A DNA stretch of 64,000 nucleotides from Pseudomonas protegens (GCF_013407925.2 NZ_CP060201.1:2976001-3040000); one strand, 5' to 3'; numbered from the stretch's first letter, positions 1 through 8,054 are shown. Numbers and translations are program-made. Notes: generated from the letters alone by a model not told the origin.

Positions 1-177
1 CTGCACCCGGGCCTGGATGTCGCCGGTGAGGGTCACCGAAGGCGCAAAATCACTGCTCTGCACCGACTGGATCCGCACCCGCGGGTGCTCCTTCTCGGTC
101 GGTTTTTCCGCCCCGCAGCCGCCGAGCAGAGCCAGCAGACCCAGCCCCACCATCCACTTCGAATTGAGACCGGTCAT
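1..177 (-). CDS. RND efflux periplasmic adaptor (membrane fusion) lipoprotein, N-terminal part only
   Basis: This is the first 59 codons of a minus-strand gene whose remainder lies beyond the left edge. The peptide opens with a lipoprotein signal (MTGLNSKWMVGLGLLALLGG followed by Cys), then a spacer, then HPRVRIQSV and SVTLTGDIQARVQ. That is the usual start of the barrel/hairpin region of HlyD/AcrA-type adaptors, which link an inner-membrane RND pump to an outer-membrane channel. AAGGAG lies 7 bases before the ATG and fixes the start. The partner pump is not visible, so the substrate cannot be guessed. The family call rests on about 35 mature residues. Confidence 0.75.
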   Translation of the reverse strand, partial: MTGLNSKWMVGLGLLALLGGCGAEKPTEKEHPRVRIQSVQSSDFAPSVTLTGDIQARVQ

Positions 178-277
178 GCAGACTCCTTGTGCTTGTTCGT
201 CGCGCCAGTGACGTTACGACTGTGAGCTTAGAACAGGGTTCAACCCTTGCACGCAGCTCTCATCAGTGGGGGCTTCG

Positions 278-300
278 GTGGCGAGGGAGCTTGCTCCCGC
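278..300. repeat. Short extragenic repeat, type GTGGCGAGGGAGCTTGCTCCC
   Basis: This is one copy of a small imperfect palindrome. Related copies lie at 16761-16783 (opposite orientation) and 19345-19366. It sits in the 259-base gap between the efflux adaptor and the AAA ATPase. No other signal was recognised in that gap apart from the ribosome site of the downstream gene. Confidence 0.6.
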
Positions 301-436
301 TCGGCTGCGCAGCAGCCGCAACGGCCCTCGACGCGCTCTATCCTGGCAAGCACAACGTCGGTTTCGAGGGCAGCCGCAAGCAAGCTCCCGCTCTCCAAAT
401 CAGGCACACTGCGCACCACGCAGCAGGAGACCCGAC

Positions 437-1633
437 ATGCTCAAGACCCTGGCGGTGGCCAATTACCGTTCCATCAACAACCTGGTGATGCCCCTCGGCC
501 GGCTGAACCTGATCACCGGCGCCAATGGCAGCGGCAAGTCCAACCTGTACCGCGCCCTGCGCCTGCTGGCGGAAACCGCTCAGGGCGGGGTGGTCAATGC
601 CCTGGCCAAGGAAGGCGGGTTGGAGTCGACCTTCTGGGCCGGGCCGGAGCAGATCAGCCGACGCATGAGCCAGGGCGAGGTGCCGGTCCAGGGCGGGCCG
701 CGCAAGGCCGCCAGACGCCTGCAGCTGGGCTTTGCCGGTGAGGACTTCGGGTACGCGATCAGCCTGGGGCTGCCGGATTCCAGCGGTCATTTCATGTTGC
801 CCGGGCACAGCCTGCCGATTGCCTCGCGCTTCACTCTCGACCCGTGGATCAAGCGTGAGAGCATCTGGGGCGGGCCCCTGTATCGCTCGGCCAGTGCCCT
901 GGTGGACCGCCAGGGCCCGATGGTACGAGCCCGCGCGGGGCGTCAATGGGAGGTGCTGGCGCAGCATACGAGCAGCGGCGACAGCCTGTTCGACCGGGTG
1001 GGCAACCTGAGCTCATCGCCCGAGGTCCTGCATCTGCGCGAGCAGATTCGTGGCTGGCGTTTCTATGACCACTTGCGCACCGACAGCCAGGCTCCCGCGC
1101 GCCGACCACAGCTGGGCACCCGCACCCCGGTGCTGCACCACGATGGCCGGGACCTGGCCGCCGCGTTGCAGACCATTATCGAGGTGGGCGATCAGCAGGC
1201 ATTGCACGAGAGCATCAGCGACGCCTTCCCGGATTCGCGGCTGCAGATCGATGCCGTTCCGGGGGGCTTGTTCAGCGTGCAGCTGCACCAGGAAGGCTTG
1301 TTGCGACCGCTGTCGGCGGCGGAACTGTCGGACGGCACCTTGCGCTACCTGTTGCTGGTAGCGGCCTTGCTGACCCCGCGTCCGCCGAGCCTGATGGTGC
1401 TCAACGAACCGGAAACCAGCCTGCACCCGGACCTGTTGCCGGCCCTGGCGCGCCTGATCATCAGGGCTTCAGAGCAGTGCCAGGTGTGGGTGGTGTCCCA
1501 CGCCCGGCGCCTGATCGCGGCCTTGCAGGAAGCCCCCGAATGCAACTGCATCGTGCTGGAAAAACAGCTGGGCCAGACCGGCATCGTCGGCCAGCGCCTG
1601 CTGGACGAACCGGCGTGGCACTGGCCTGACTGA
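437..1633 (+). CDS. AAA family ATPase, RecF/OLD-like (COG4637 type)
   Basis: The product is a 398-residue ABC-type ATPase of the SMC/RecF/OLD branch. Walker A GANGSGKS is at residues 28-35, right after the RecF-like opening LAVANYRSINNLVM. The Walker B region LMVLNEPETSLHP is near residue 319 and an H-loop (VVSHARR) near 351. The frame stays open upstream, but AGGAG 8 bases before the ATG at 437 and the family N-terminus set this start. No nuclease (TOPRIM) domain follows, so it is ATPase-only. It stands alone, with the efflux gene divergent on the left and a repeat on the right. It could act in DNA repair or as a defence sensor, but its function is unknown. Confidence 0.8.
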   Translation: MLKTLAVANYRSINNLVMPLGRLNLITGANGSGKSNLYRALRLLAETAQGGVVNALAKEGGLESTFWAGPEQISRRMSQGEVPVQGGPRKAARRLQLGFAGEDFGYAISLGLPDSSGHFMLPGHSLPIASRFTLDPWIKRESIWGGPLYRSASALVDRQGPMVRARAGRQWEVLAQHTSSGDSLFDRVGNLSSSPEVLHLREQIRGWRFYDHLRTDSQAPARRPQLGTRTPVLHHDGRDLAAALQTIIEVGDQQALHESISDAFPDSRLQIDAVPGGLFSVQLHQEGLLRPLSAAELSDGTLRYLLLVAALLTPRPPSLMVLNEPETSLHPDLLPALARLIIRASEQCQVWVVSHARRLIAALQEAPECNCIVLEKQLGQTGIVGQRLLDEPAWHWPD

Positions 1634-1654
1634 AAATCGCGTCCCCCACACCCT

Positions 1655-1755
1655 GTAGCCGCTGCCGAAGGCTGCGACAAGGTCCGCAGGACCTTCCGAG
1701 GCCCTCAAGAGCGGCGTCTCCTTCGGAGCCGTTCGCAGCCTTCGGCAGCGGCTAC
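1655..1755. repeat. Long extragenic palindrome, GTAGCCGCTGCCG family
   Basis: The arms GTAGCCGCTGCCGAAGGCTG and its complement (CAGCCTTCGGCAGCGGCTAC) flank about 60 bases. Similar elements lie at 6306-6433, 30175-30303 and 49300-49413, with a single arm at 15058-15087. It lies between convergent genes and may help terminate transcription. Confidence 0.8.
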
Positions 1756-1797
1756 ACAGTGGATTCAGGATCCGCTTTCAGCAGCTGACAGTACGCC

Positions 1798-2682
1798 TCA
1801 GCCCTGCCACTTGCCGCCTTCGACGATCACGCTCTCAGGCGGGGTGTCGTCGCTCAGTTCCTTGCGCACGTACTGGTCATACAGCTTGAGCAGGTATTTT
1901 TCTTCGCCGAGCTTGGCCAGTTCGGCATTCACCCAATCCCGCAGTTCGATATTGCCCTTCTTCACCGCCGGGGCAATCGGCGCCTGTTCGCCCAGGGTCT
2001 GCGGCAATACACGGTAGCCCGGGTTCTGCTTGGACCAGCTGAACAGGATCAGGTTGTCCTGGGCATAGGCGTCGCCACGGCCATTGGCCAGGGCTTGCAG
2101 GGACTCAGTGTTCTTCTCGAACTTGAGCAGCTTCCAGTCCGGGTGGTTCTGGGTCAGCCAGATGTCCGCGGTGGTGCCGGTGGTAACGATGGTGGTGCGG
2201 CTTGCCAGGTCATCCAGGCTCTTCACCGGGCTGCCTTCGGGCACCAGGGCCTGCACCGCCACCTTGAGGTTGGGGTTGGTGAATTCCACCGCCTGCTTGC
2301 GCTCCGGGGTCACGGTCATGTTGGCCAGGATCAGGTCGACCTTGTCGCTTTGCAGGAAGGGAATGCGGCTGGCCGGTTCCACGGCGACGAACTCCACCTT
2401 GTTCTCGTCCCCCAGCAGGTCCTTGGCGAACTGGCGGCCGATGTCGGTATCGAAGCCCACGTAGCGCCCGGTTTCATCGACGAAACCGAACGGCGGCTTG
2501 TCGGTGAACACGCCGACGATCAGCTTGTCCCGGGCCTTGATCTTGTCCAGATAGCCGGGCGCCGGCGCGGCGCTGGCAGCGGTGGCCGCGGGCTTGGGCG
2601 CCTCGGCCGCTTTATCGCAGCCGGCCAGCAGGGCCAGACCGAACAGCGGCAGTAACAACAACGAAGACTTGGCAGTTTTCAT
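1798..2682 (-). CDS. Amino-acid ABC transporter substrate-binding lipoprotein
   Basis: This 294-residue periplasmic binding protein of the polar amino-acid (PAAT) family starts with a lipoprotein signal (LLLLPLFGLALLAGC, lipid Cys near 22). An Ala/Pro-rich linker and the SBP_bac_3 fold follow: KLIVGVFTDKPPFGF near 54, GFDTDIGRQFAKDL near 77, and DLILANMTVTPERK near 115. It is the last gene of a four-gene operon and its ATG overlaps the stop of the ATPase gene by 4 bases. Placing the binding protein last is less common than placing it first. The ligand cannot be read from sequence. Nearby metQ and sulfur genes make a sulfur amino acid plausible, but that is inference. Confidence 0.9.
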   Translation of the reverse strand: MKTAKSSLLLLPLFGLALLAGCDKAAEAPKPAATAASAAPAPGYLDKIKARDKLIVGVFTDKPPFGFVDETGRYVGFDTDIGRQFAKDLLGDENKVEFVAVEPASRIPFLQSDKVDLILANMTVTPERKQAVEFTNPNLKVAVQALVPEGSPVKSLDDLASRTTIVTTGTTADIWLTQNHPDWKLLKFEKNTESLQALANGRGDAYAQDNLILFSWSKQNPGYRVLPQTLGEQAPIAPAVKKGNIELRDWVNAELAKLGEEKYLLKLYDQYVRKELSDDTPPESVIVEGGKWQG

Positions 2683-3461
2683 AAGAGCTCCAGTTCCTTT
2701 TTGGGGGCTTTCTTGGGCAGTGCTGCAACGAAGGAGAACTTCTCCAGGAACTGCTGCGCGCGTGCGCTCTGCGGGTTCGTGAAGAAAACCTCGGGGGTGT
2801 TGTGTTCCACGATGCGCCCGCCATCCATGAACACGATGCGGTCGGCCACGGCCCGGGCGAAGGCCATTTCATGGGTGACGATCAACAGGGTCATACCGTC
2901 CCGGGCCAGGCCCTGGATCACCTGCAGCACTTCCTTGACCATCTCCGGATCAAGGGCCGCGGTGACCTCGTCGAACAGCATCACCTGGGGGTTCATGCAC
3001 AACGAACGGACGATGGCGATGCGTTGCTGCTGGCCGCCGGACAGCTGCCGCGGAAAGGCCTCGCGCTTGTCCAACAGGCCCACCCGTTCCAGCAGCGCCT
3101 CGGCCTGGGCCCGGGCTTCCCGGGGCTCGCGCTTTTGCACCTTGAGCGGCCCGAGGAGGAGGTTGTCCAGCACGTTCATGTGGGGAAACAGGTGATAGCT
3201 CTGGAACACCATGCCGATCTGCTGGCGCACCTGGCGCCAATCGGTGTCGGGGCTGAGCAGCTCGCGCCCGGCGAAACGCAGGTGGCCGCTGTGGGCGCTT
3301 TCCAGGCCGTTGAGGCAGCGCAGCAGAGTGCTCTTGCCACAGCCGCTGGGGCCGAGGATGACGATCACCTCCCCTGCCGCCACGCTGAGGTCGACCTCCT
3401 TGAGCACCTGCTGCGGGCCAAAGAATTTGTTGAAACCCTGGAACTCGATCAATGCGCTCAT
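2679..3461 (-). CDS. Amino-acid ABC transporter ATP-binding protein
   Basis: This 260-residue ATPase subunit belongs to the GlnQ/HisP family. It shows Walker A GPSGCGKST (residues 37-45), Q-loop MVFQSYHLFPHMNV, signature LSGGQQQR, Walker B VMLFDEVTAALDP and H-loop VTHEMAFARAVADR. It couples ATP hydrolysis to the two permeases encoded just upstream. Its start overlaps the stop of the second permease by 4 bases, and its end overlaps the start of the binding-protein gene, so translation is probably coupled. The ten or so residues after the H-loop domain carry no extra domain. Confidence 0.93.
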   Translation of the reverse strand: MSALIEFQGFNKFFGPQQVLKEVDLSVAAGEVIVILGPSGCGKSTLLRCLNGLESAHSGHLRFAGRELLSPDTDWRQVRQQIGMVFQSYHLFPHMNVLDNLLLGPLKVQKREPREARAQAEALLERVGLLDKREAFPRQLSGGQQQRIAIVRSLCMNPQVMLFDEVTAALDPEMVKEVLQVIQGLARDGMTLLIVTHEMAFARAVADRIVFMDGGRIVEHNTPEVFFTNPQSARAQQFLEKFSFVAALPKKAPKKELELL

Positions 3462-4117
3462 GCTTGCGTCCAGCGCCGTTCCAGCACGCGGGAGGCGGCC
3501 GACAACGGGTAGCAGATAAAGAAGAAAAACAGGAACAGCACGCCGTAGATCAGCACCGATTCATAGGTGCGCTCGATGATCTGCTGGCCGACCTTGATCA
3601 CGTCCACCACGCCGATCAGCACCGCCAGGGAACTGGTCTTGATGATTCGCGTGTAGACGTTGATGGTCGGCGGCGTCATGCGTTTCAGCGCCTGGGGCAG
3701 CAGCACGTAGTCGTACAACTGGGCAGCGGAAAGACCGATGGACAGGCCTGCTTCCCGCTGGCCCCGGGGCAGGGATTGCAGGGCCCCGCGCACCACCTCG
3801 CCGACCTCGCTGGCGCCCCACAGCGACAGCACCAGCACCGCGCAGGTGAAGCTGGGAATGCTGAGGCCGAAGAAGATCGGAAAGCCGAAGAACAGCAGGT
3901 ACAGCCAGACCAGCACCGGAATCGCCCGGAACAGCTCCAGGTAGATCCGCAGCGGCACGTCCAGCACCTTGCGCTGCAAGCTGCGCAGCACGCCGTAGAG
4001 CACCCCGCCCAGGGTGCTGAAGGCAATGCTCAGCAGGGAAATCGACAAGGTCTGCGCAGCGCCCCGGGCCAGTTGCGGCAAGGACACCAGCAACAGCTCA
4101 AGACCCGAACTGGCCAT
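3458..4117 (-). CDS. Amino-acid ABC transporter permease (second subunit)
   Basis: This 219-residue inner-membrane permease is of the HisM/GlnP type. It has about five hydrophobic helices and an EAA loop-like stretch (EAGLSIGLSAAQLYDYVLLPQALKR) near residues 130-155. It overlaps the first permease by 20 bases and the ATPase gene by 4, so the operon is tightly packed. The two permeases should form a heterodimer carrying the ATPase subunits. Substrate not determined. Confidence 0.92.
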   Translation of the reverse strand: MASSGLELLLVSLPQLARGAAQTLSISLLSIAFSTLGGVLYGVLRSLQRKVLDVPLRIYLELFRAIPVLVWLYLLFFGFPIFFGLSIPSFTCAVLVLSLWGASEVGEVVRGALQSLPRGQREAGLSIGLSAAQLYDYVLLPQALKRMTPPTINVYTRIIKTSSLAVLIGVVDVIKVGQQIIERTYESVLIYGVLFLFFFFICYPLSAASRVLERRWTQA

Positions 4118-4763
4118 GTTGCAGCCTCCTTTCCAGACGGCTGAGCAACAGTGACAACGGCAGGAACAACAGCACGCAGATCAGCGTCAGCACCGCGAGC
4201 ATTTCGTAGGTCTTGTAGTACAGGGCGATGTAGCTCTTGGTGGTGTAGAGAATTTCCGGCACCGCCACCGCCGAGACCACAGTGGTTTCCTTGAGCAGGA
4301 AAATGAAATTGGCGAACAGCGACGGCAGGCTGAGGATCCCGGCCTGGGGCAGGATCACGTAGCGCAGCAACTGCCACTGCGACAGGCCGATGGAGCGCCC
4401 CGATTCCAGCTGCGCCTGGGGCACTGCATCCACGCCGGCGCGCAGCACTTCGGTGAGGTAGGCGCCGCCCAGGAAGGTCATGGTGATGATCGCCGCAGTG
4501 AAGCCGGAGACCTTGATCCCCAGGGCCGGCAAGGCGAAGTAGACGAAGAACAGCTGGATCAGCAGCGGTGTGTTGCGCGCCAGTTCCACGTACAGGCCGA
4601 TCAGCCGGTGCAGGTAAGGGGTGCGAAACACCAGGACAGTGGCGTTGATCAGGGCCACCAGCAGCGAGGTGCCAATGGCGATCAGGCCGACCTGCAGGGT
4701 CACCCCCACGGCTTTGAGAAAGGCCGGCAGGGTGCTGAGGATAAAAGCGTAATCGAGGGTCAT
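4098..4763 (-). CDS. Amino-acid ABC transporter permease (first subunit, operon head)
   Basis: This 221-residue permease is of the same HisM/GlnP type and starts MTLDYAFILSTLPAFLKAVG. Its EAA loop is ESGRSIGLSQWQLLRYVILP near residue 141. As first gene of the operon it follows a 566-base spacer holding an AT-rich promoter zone and the element CGTTAAGGCATA (4875-4886), which resembles an element upstream of the hydrolase gene at 7990. The start is the ATG at 4763. Confidence 0.92.
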   Translation of the reverse strand: MTLDYAFILSTLPAFLKAVGVTLQVGLIAIGTSLLVALINATVLVFRTPYLHRLIGLYVELARNTPLLIQLFFVYFALPALGIKVSGFTAAIITMTFLGGAYLTEVLRAGVDAVPQAQLESGRSIGLSQWQLLRYVILPQAGILSLPSLFANFIFLLKETTVVSAVAVPEILYTTKSYIALYYKTYEMLAVLTLICVLLFLPLSLLLSRLERRLQHGQFGS

Positions 4764-4874
4764 GAATCATCCTGAACGCCGCTGGGGTACAGCGGCGGTG
4801 GCGCAGTCCGTGGGGCAGTGGGTAACCGCCCGGCTGCCGCGACTTTATAGCTATAAAAAGCAGAATTTAAATAC

Positions 4875-4886
4875 CGTTAAGGCATA
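4875..4886 (-). promoter_or_regulatory. Promoter-zone element CGTTAAGGCATA
   Basis: This matches the 12-mer CGTTAAGGAATA at 8049-8060 at 11 of 12 positions. A related TATTCCTTAAAG lies at 23238-23249 before sftP. Each site is in an AT-rich region upstream of a transport or sulfur-linked gene. A shared regulator, possibly CysB, is an inference. Confidence 0.35.
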
Positions 4887-5020
4887 TTGATATCACCCAA
4901 AAACCTAACCCGCGGATTTGCCGGGCTGGCGCCGAGCTACTACCTTTTCTGCCGGGCCTGCCGGGTTCTTTCGCGCTCGTACAGCCCCACCGGACGCTGC
5001 ACTTCTCAAGGACGACCGCC

Positions 5021-5113
5021 ATGGCCGATGCAAAGACCCCGCAACCGCTGGACCCCCATGAACTGATGAAATGGCTGGCAGCCCTGCGCCGCGCCACCCA
5101 ACCCAGCGCCTAA
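5021..5113 (+). CDS. Possible 30-residue small protein
   Basis: A 31-codon frame begins MADAKTPQPLDPHELMKWLA and ends RRATQPSA before TAA. AAGGA lies 8 bases upstream of the ATG, and the codons show the third-position GC preference of neighbouring genes. It is divergent from the amino-acid transporter operon and has no membrane segment. A short amphipathic helix (HELMKWLAALRRA) is the only visible feature. I do not recognise it, and a chance frame is possible at this size. Confidence 0.35.
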   Translation: MADAKTPQPLDPHELMKWLAALRRATQPSA

Positions 5114-5140
5114 AGCGCTCCGCTTCAAGGGCTGACTTGC

Positions 5141-5239
5141 GCAGGAGCTGGCTTGTGTAGCAGCTGGCTTGCCAGCGAAGGCGCCCGCAAGGGCGATGCA
5201 AGGCTCAAGGGCCTCTTCGCCGCCCGGCCGGCTCCTAGG
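5141..5239. repeat. Degraded GTAGGAGCTGGCTTGCC-family palindrome
   Basis: The left arm (GCAGGAGCTGGCTTG, then AGCTGGCTTGCCAGCGAAGG) and the right arm (CTCTTCGCCGCCCGGCCGGC) flank a spacer. The duplicated left arm suggests a nested or rearranged copy. Better copies lie at 8113-8193, 28041-28122, 35793-35874 and 44829-44910. Confidence 0.6.
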
Positions 5240-5254
5240 GCTTTTGCGGGGGCA

Positions 5255-5290
5255 ATAAAAAACGCCGACGCTGTCATAGCCGTCGGCGTT
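5255..5290 (-). terminator. Intrinsic terminator of metQ
   Basis: A perfect 10-base-pair stem (AACGCCGACG / CGTCGGCGTT, 10-base loop) is followed on the minus strand by TTTTTTATT. It lies 40 bases past the metQ stop codon. Confidence 0.9.
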
Positions 5291-5329
5291 CAAACCTGAA
5301 GGGGTTTATCGCGTCAGTAGCCTAGTTCA

Positions 5330-6112
5330 TCAGAACGCTGGCAATACCGCGCCGTTGTATTTCTTCTCGATAAAGGCTTTCACCTCGGGGCTGGTCAGGG
5401 CCTTGGCCAGCTTCTGGATCGCCGCGCTGTCCTTGTTGTCCGGACGCGCCACCAGGTAGTTCACGTAAGGCGAATCGGCGCCTTCGATCACCAGCGCATC
5501 CTTGGCCGGGTTCAGGCCCGCTTCCAGGGCGTAGTTGGTGTTGATCATGTCCAGGTCAACCTGATCCAGGACCCGCGGCAGCATGGCCGACTCCAGTTCC
5601 TTGAACTTGAAGTTGTGCGGGTTCTTGGCGATGTCCTTGGGCGTGGACACGGCGTTTTTCGGGTCCTTGAGCTCGATCAGGCCGGCCTTCTGCAGCAGGA
5701 TCAGGGCCCGGCCGCTGTTGCTGCCTTCGTTGGGGATGGCGATGGTCGCGCCGTCTTTGAGCTCGGCCAGGGACTTGACCTTCTTCGAGTAGCCGCCGAA
5801 GGGTTCGACGTGCACACCGATCACGGTTTCCAGGTGAGTGCCCTTGCCCTCGTTGAAGTTCTTCAGGTACGGCAGGGTCTGGAAGTAGTTGGCGTCCAGA
5901 CGCTTCTGATCGACCTGCACGTTGGGTTGCACGTAGTCGGTGAACACCTTGATTTCCAGGTCCACGCCTTCCTTGGCCAGGGTGGGCTTGATCAGCTCAA
6001 GGATCTCGGCGTGTGGCACCGGGGTCGCGGCAACCACCAGCTTCTCGCCGGCCTGGGCAATACCGGCGCTCAGGGCTGCCGCCAGTGCGGTGAACAACAG
6101 AACTTTTTTCAT
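5330..6112 (-). CDS. metQ: MetQ/NlpA-family periplasmic methionine-binding protein
   Basis: This 260-residue binding protein has a type I signal peptide (MKKVLLFTALAAALSAGIAQA) and no lipobox, unlike E. coli MetQ. The NlpA family fold shows in KLVVAATPVPHAEILELIKP, the TDYVQPNVQVDQKRLDANYFQTLPYL region near 60-85, and ALEAGLNPAKDALVIEG near 190. Family members deliver methionine or methionine sulfoxide to MetNI. No metN or metI is present nearby, so it either docks with a MetNI encoded elsewhere or with another transporter. It has its own terminator, so it is probably not co-transcribed with the next operon. Confidence 0.9.
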   Translation of the reverse strand: MKKVLLFTALAAALSAGIAQAGEKLVVAATPVPHAEILELIKPTLAKEGVDLEIKVFTDYVQPNVQVDQKRLDANYFQTLPYLKNFNEGKGTHLETVIGVHVEPFGGYSKKVKSLAELKDGATIAIPNEGSNSGRALILLQKAGLIELKDPKNAVSTPKDIAKNPHNFKFKELESAMLPRVLDQVDLDMINTNYALEAGLNPAKDALVIEGADSPYVNYLVARPDNKDSAAIQKLAKALTSPEVKAFIEKKYNGAVLPAF

Positions 6113-6305
6113 GCGATGTCCTTAGGTGTCGGGATCGACGACGGCTTCAAATAGGAGGCTGATTGCGGTGCCAGTGAAGTGCCACTGCTGGCGTGAAGCG
6201 GACAATACCGAGATTTTTTATTCCCGAACAATATCTTTTATTCACGTTCATATTCCATTTTGTTCATACAGCCAGACAGCCCGCCAACGCGCCCCACCGC
6301 CCCCT
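6113..6305. promoter_or_regulatory. metQ upstream region
   Basis: The 80 bases around 6205-6265 are unusually AT-rich and hold the spaced half-sites TTCCCGAACAAT and TTCACGTTCATATTCC, as expected for a regulated promoter reading into metQ. No exact hexamer pair could be fixed. The rest of the gap up to 6429 is the GTAGCC palindrome. Confidence 0.35.
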
Positions 6306-6433
6306 GTAGCCGCTGCCGCAGGCTGCGAACGACGACGCAGTCGGCGCCGGGGCCATCGGAGCTCTCCAGCAGGATCGAGGGGAACGGTTTGGCGTCTGCT
6401 GCGCAGCCGGTCGCAGCCTGCGGCAGCGGCTAC
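6306..6433. repeat. Long palindrome, GTAGCCGCTGCCG family, abutting a gene end
   Basis: The arms GTAGCCGCTGCCGCAGGCTG and the complementary CAGCCTGCGGCAGCGGCTAC flank about 85 bases. The right arm supplies the stop codon (TAG on the minus strand, 6430-6432) of the sigma-54 activator gene. The inner left half, GCGAACGACGACGCAGTCGG, is identical in the copy at 30175-30303. Confidence 0.85.
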
Positions 6434-7350
6434 ACCGCCAGCAGGCGCTTGAGGGCCTGGCGCTCTGCGGGGGTGCCGGATTCGCTGATGTGTCGCAGCA
6501 GCTGCTCGATCTGCTCCAGCGGCGAAGGGGTCGGCGGCAGGTTGAGGTGCTCGGGAAGAATCTCCTCGCCACTGCTCACCAGCAGGGCAAAGTGAATGAC
6601 GTTCTCCAGCTCGCGGGTATTGCCCGGCCAGCTGTGGCGCTCCAGGGCCTGTTGCGCGGCTTCGCTGATCAGCGGCACCGGCAGGTCCAGGCGCTGGCTG
6701 TAGATCCCCAGGAAGTACTCGGCCAGGGACTCGATGTCCCCGACCCGCTCGCGCAGCGCCGGCAACTCCAGCTGGCCTTCGCTGAGGTAGCGATACAGGC
6801 GCTCATGGAACTTGCCCGCCGCCACCGCCTGGGCCAGGTCGATGCTGGTGGCCGCCACCAGGCGCACGTCCACCGGACTTGGCTGCTGGGCGCCGACCCG
6901 GGTCACTTCGTGGTTCTCCAGGGCCGCCAGCAGCTTGGTCTGGATCGGCAGCGGCAGGTCGCCGATCTCGTCCAGGTACAGGGTCCCGCCATTGGCCGAA
7001 CCGAACCAGCCGGCGCGGCTGCTGGCCGAGCCGCTGAAACTGCCGGCGGCGTAGCCGAACAGTTCGGCGTCGGCGTAGGTGGGGCTGATGGCGCCGCAGT
7101 TGACCGAGACAAACAGGCCACTGCGGTCGCTGGCGCGATGGATGTGTCGGGCCAGCAGTTCCTTGCCGGTGCCGGTTTCACCACGGATCAGCACCGACAC
7201 CGCACGCGGTGCCAGTTGCTCCAGCTCTTCGCGCAGTTGCCGCGAACGCGGGTCGACGAATACCAACGCCTTGGCGCGGATGCTCAGGGGGCTTTTTTCT
7301 GCATCGGGAAAGGTCAGCAACGGCTGGCCGAAAGGGGTATGAGGACTCAT
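6430..7350 (-). CDS. Sigma-54-dependent activator, AAA+ domain only
   Basis: The 306-residue product is almost entirely the sigma-54 interaction domain. Walker A GETGTGKE is near residue 56, Walker B GGTLYLDEIGDLP near 117-130, and the sensor II region SWPGNTRELENV near 240. The loop that contacts sigma-54, normally GAFTGA, reads GSFSGS. There is no N-terminal sensor domain beyond about 30 residues. After the AAA+ domain only about 35 residues follow (SPLEQIEQLLRHISES), without a Fis-type helix-turn-helix. The stop codon belongs to an adjoining extragenic repeat, so the C terminus may have been lost. It follows the hydrolase gene by 58 bases in the same direction. Confidence 0.88.
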   Translation of the reverse strand: MSPHTPFGQPLLTFPDAEKSPLSIRAKALVFVDPRSRQLREELEQLAPRAVSVLIRGETGTGKELLARHIHRASDRSGLFVSVNCGAISPTYADAELFGYAAGSFSGSASSRAGWFGSANGGTLYLDEIGDLPLPIQTKLLAALENHEVTRVGAQQPSPVDVRLVAATSIDLAQAVAAGKFHERLYRYLSEGQLELPALRERVGDIESLAEYFLGIYSQRLDLPVPLISEAAQQALERHSWPGNTRELENVIHFALLVSSGEEILPEHLNLPPTPSPLEQIEQLLRHISESGTPAERQALKRLLAV

Positions 7351-7408
7351 GGCAGACTCCCGCCCCAGGCCGCCTGGGGACGGGGGCGCTTAAACAGGAA
7401 AAGGATGA

Positions 7409-7990
7409 TCAGGCACGACGCCGCGCGTGTTGCTCCACGCGGTTCTGCAGACGGTAGAGATAGGCAAAGCCCTGCTCCCAGCGCTGGTGGCCGGACTTGA
7501 CGTTGATATGCCCGGCACCGGCCAGGATCCCGGCTTCGGCGCCCCAGTCGCGGGCCAGCTCCAGGGCACGCGGCGCGCTGACCGCGCTGTCGTTGTCCGA
7601 GCTGACCACCTGGCTGGGGAACGGCAGCAGGTCCCGAGGAATGGGCGCGAAATTGCGCAACGCCGGGGCACAGGCCGGACGCTCGACATCCGCCGGCGCC
7701 ACCAACAGCGCCCCGCGCACCTGGCGCAGCGCGGCTACGGGCGCGCGAGCCGCCCAGTGGGCCACGGTGATGCAACCCAGGCTGTGGGCAATCAGGATCA
7801 CCGGCGTGTCGTCGGCGGCGATGGCTTCGGCCAGGGCCGCCACCCAGTCTTCGCGACGCGGCGTCAGCCAATCGGCCTGCTCCACCCGCGCACTGTTGGG
7901 CAGGCTGTTCTGCCAATGGGTTTGCCAATGATCTTCTGGCGATCCTTGCCAGCCCGGCACAATCAAGTAGCGAATGGATGCGTTGCGCAT
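7409..7990 (-). CDS. RBBP9/YdeN-type alpha/beta serine hydrolase
   Basis: This 193-residue cytosolic hydrolase has the small RBBP9/YdeN fold. It opens with the loop YLIVPGWQGSPEDHWQTHW. The nucleophile is Ser70 in AHSLGC, the acid is likely the Asp in SSDNDSAV, and the catalytic His is in GAGHINVKSG near the end. The substrate is unknown for the family. GGAG precedes the ATG and a good sigma-70 promoter lies 36 bases upstream (8026-8054). It probably forms an operon with the sigma-54 activator downstream. Confidence 0.85.
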   Translation of the reverse strand: MRNASIRYLIVPGWQGSPEDHWQTHWQNSLPNSARVEQADWLTPRREDWVAALAEAIAADDTPVILIAHSLGCITVAHWAARAPVAALRQVRGALLVAPADVERPACAPALRNFAPIPRDLLPFPSQVVSSDNDSAVSAPRALELARDWGAEAGILAGAGHINVKSGHQRWEQGFAYLYRLQNRVEQHARRRA

Positions 7991-8025
7991 GGGGAACTCT
8001 CCTGCTGCGTGTCTGTTCCCGGACG

Positions 8026-8054
8026 AGTATAGGGAGGGGATTTATATTCGTTAA
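8026..8054 (-). promoter_or_regulatory. Sigma-70-like promoter of the hydrolase/activator operon
   Basis: On the minus strand -35 TTAACG (8049-8054) and -10 TATACT (8026-8031) are 17 bases apart. The -35 region lies inside the 12-mer CGTTAAGGAATA (8049-8060) that recurs with one change at 4875, so a regulator bound there would overlap the polymerase site. Confidence 0.6.

Larger units (their letters stand above)
4764..5329. other. Intergenic region upstream of the ABC operon
   Basis: From left to right this 566-base stretch holds an AT-rich promoter-like zone (about 4850-4905), a possible 30-residue gene (5021-5113), a degraded GTAGGAGC-family repeat (5141-5239) and the metQ terminator (5255-5290). 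I see no structured riboswitch. Confidence 0.6.
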
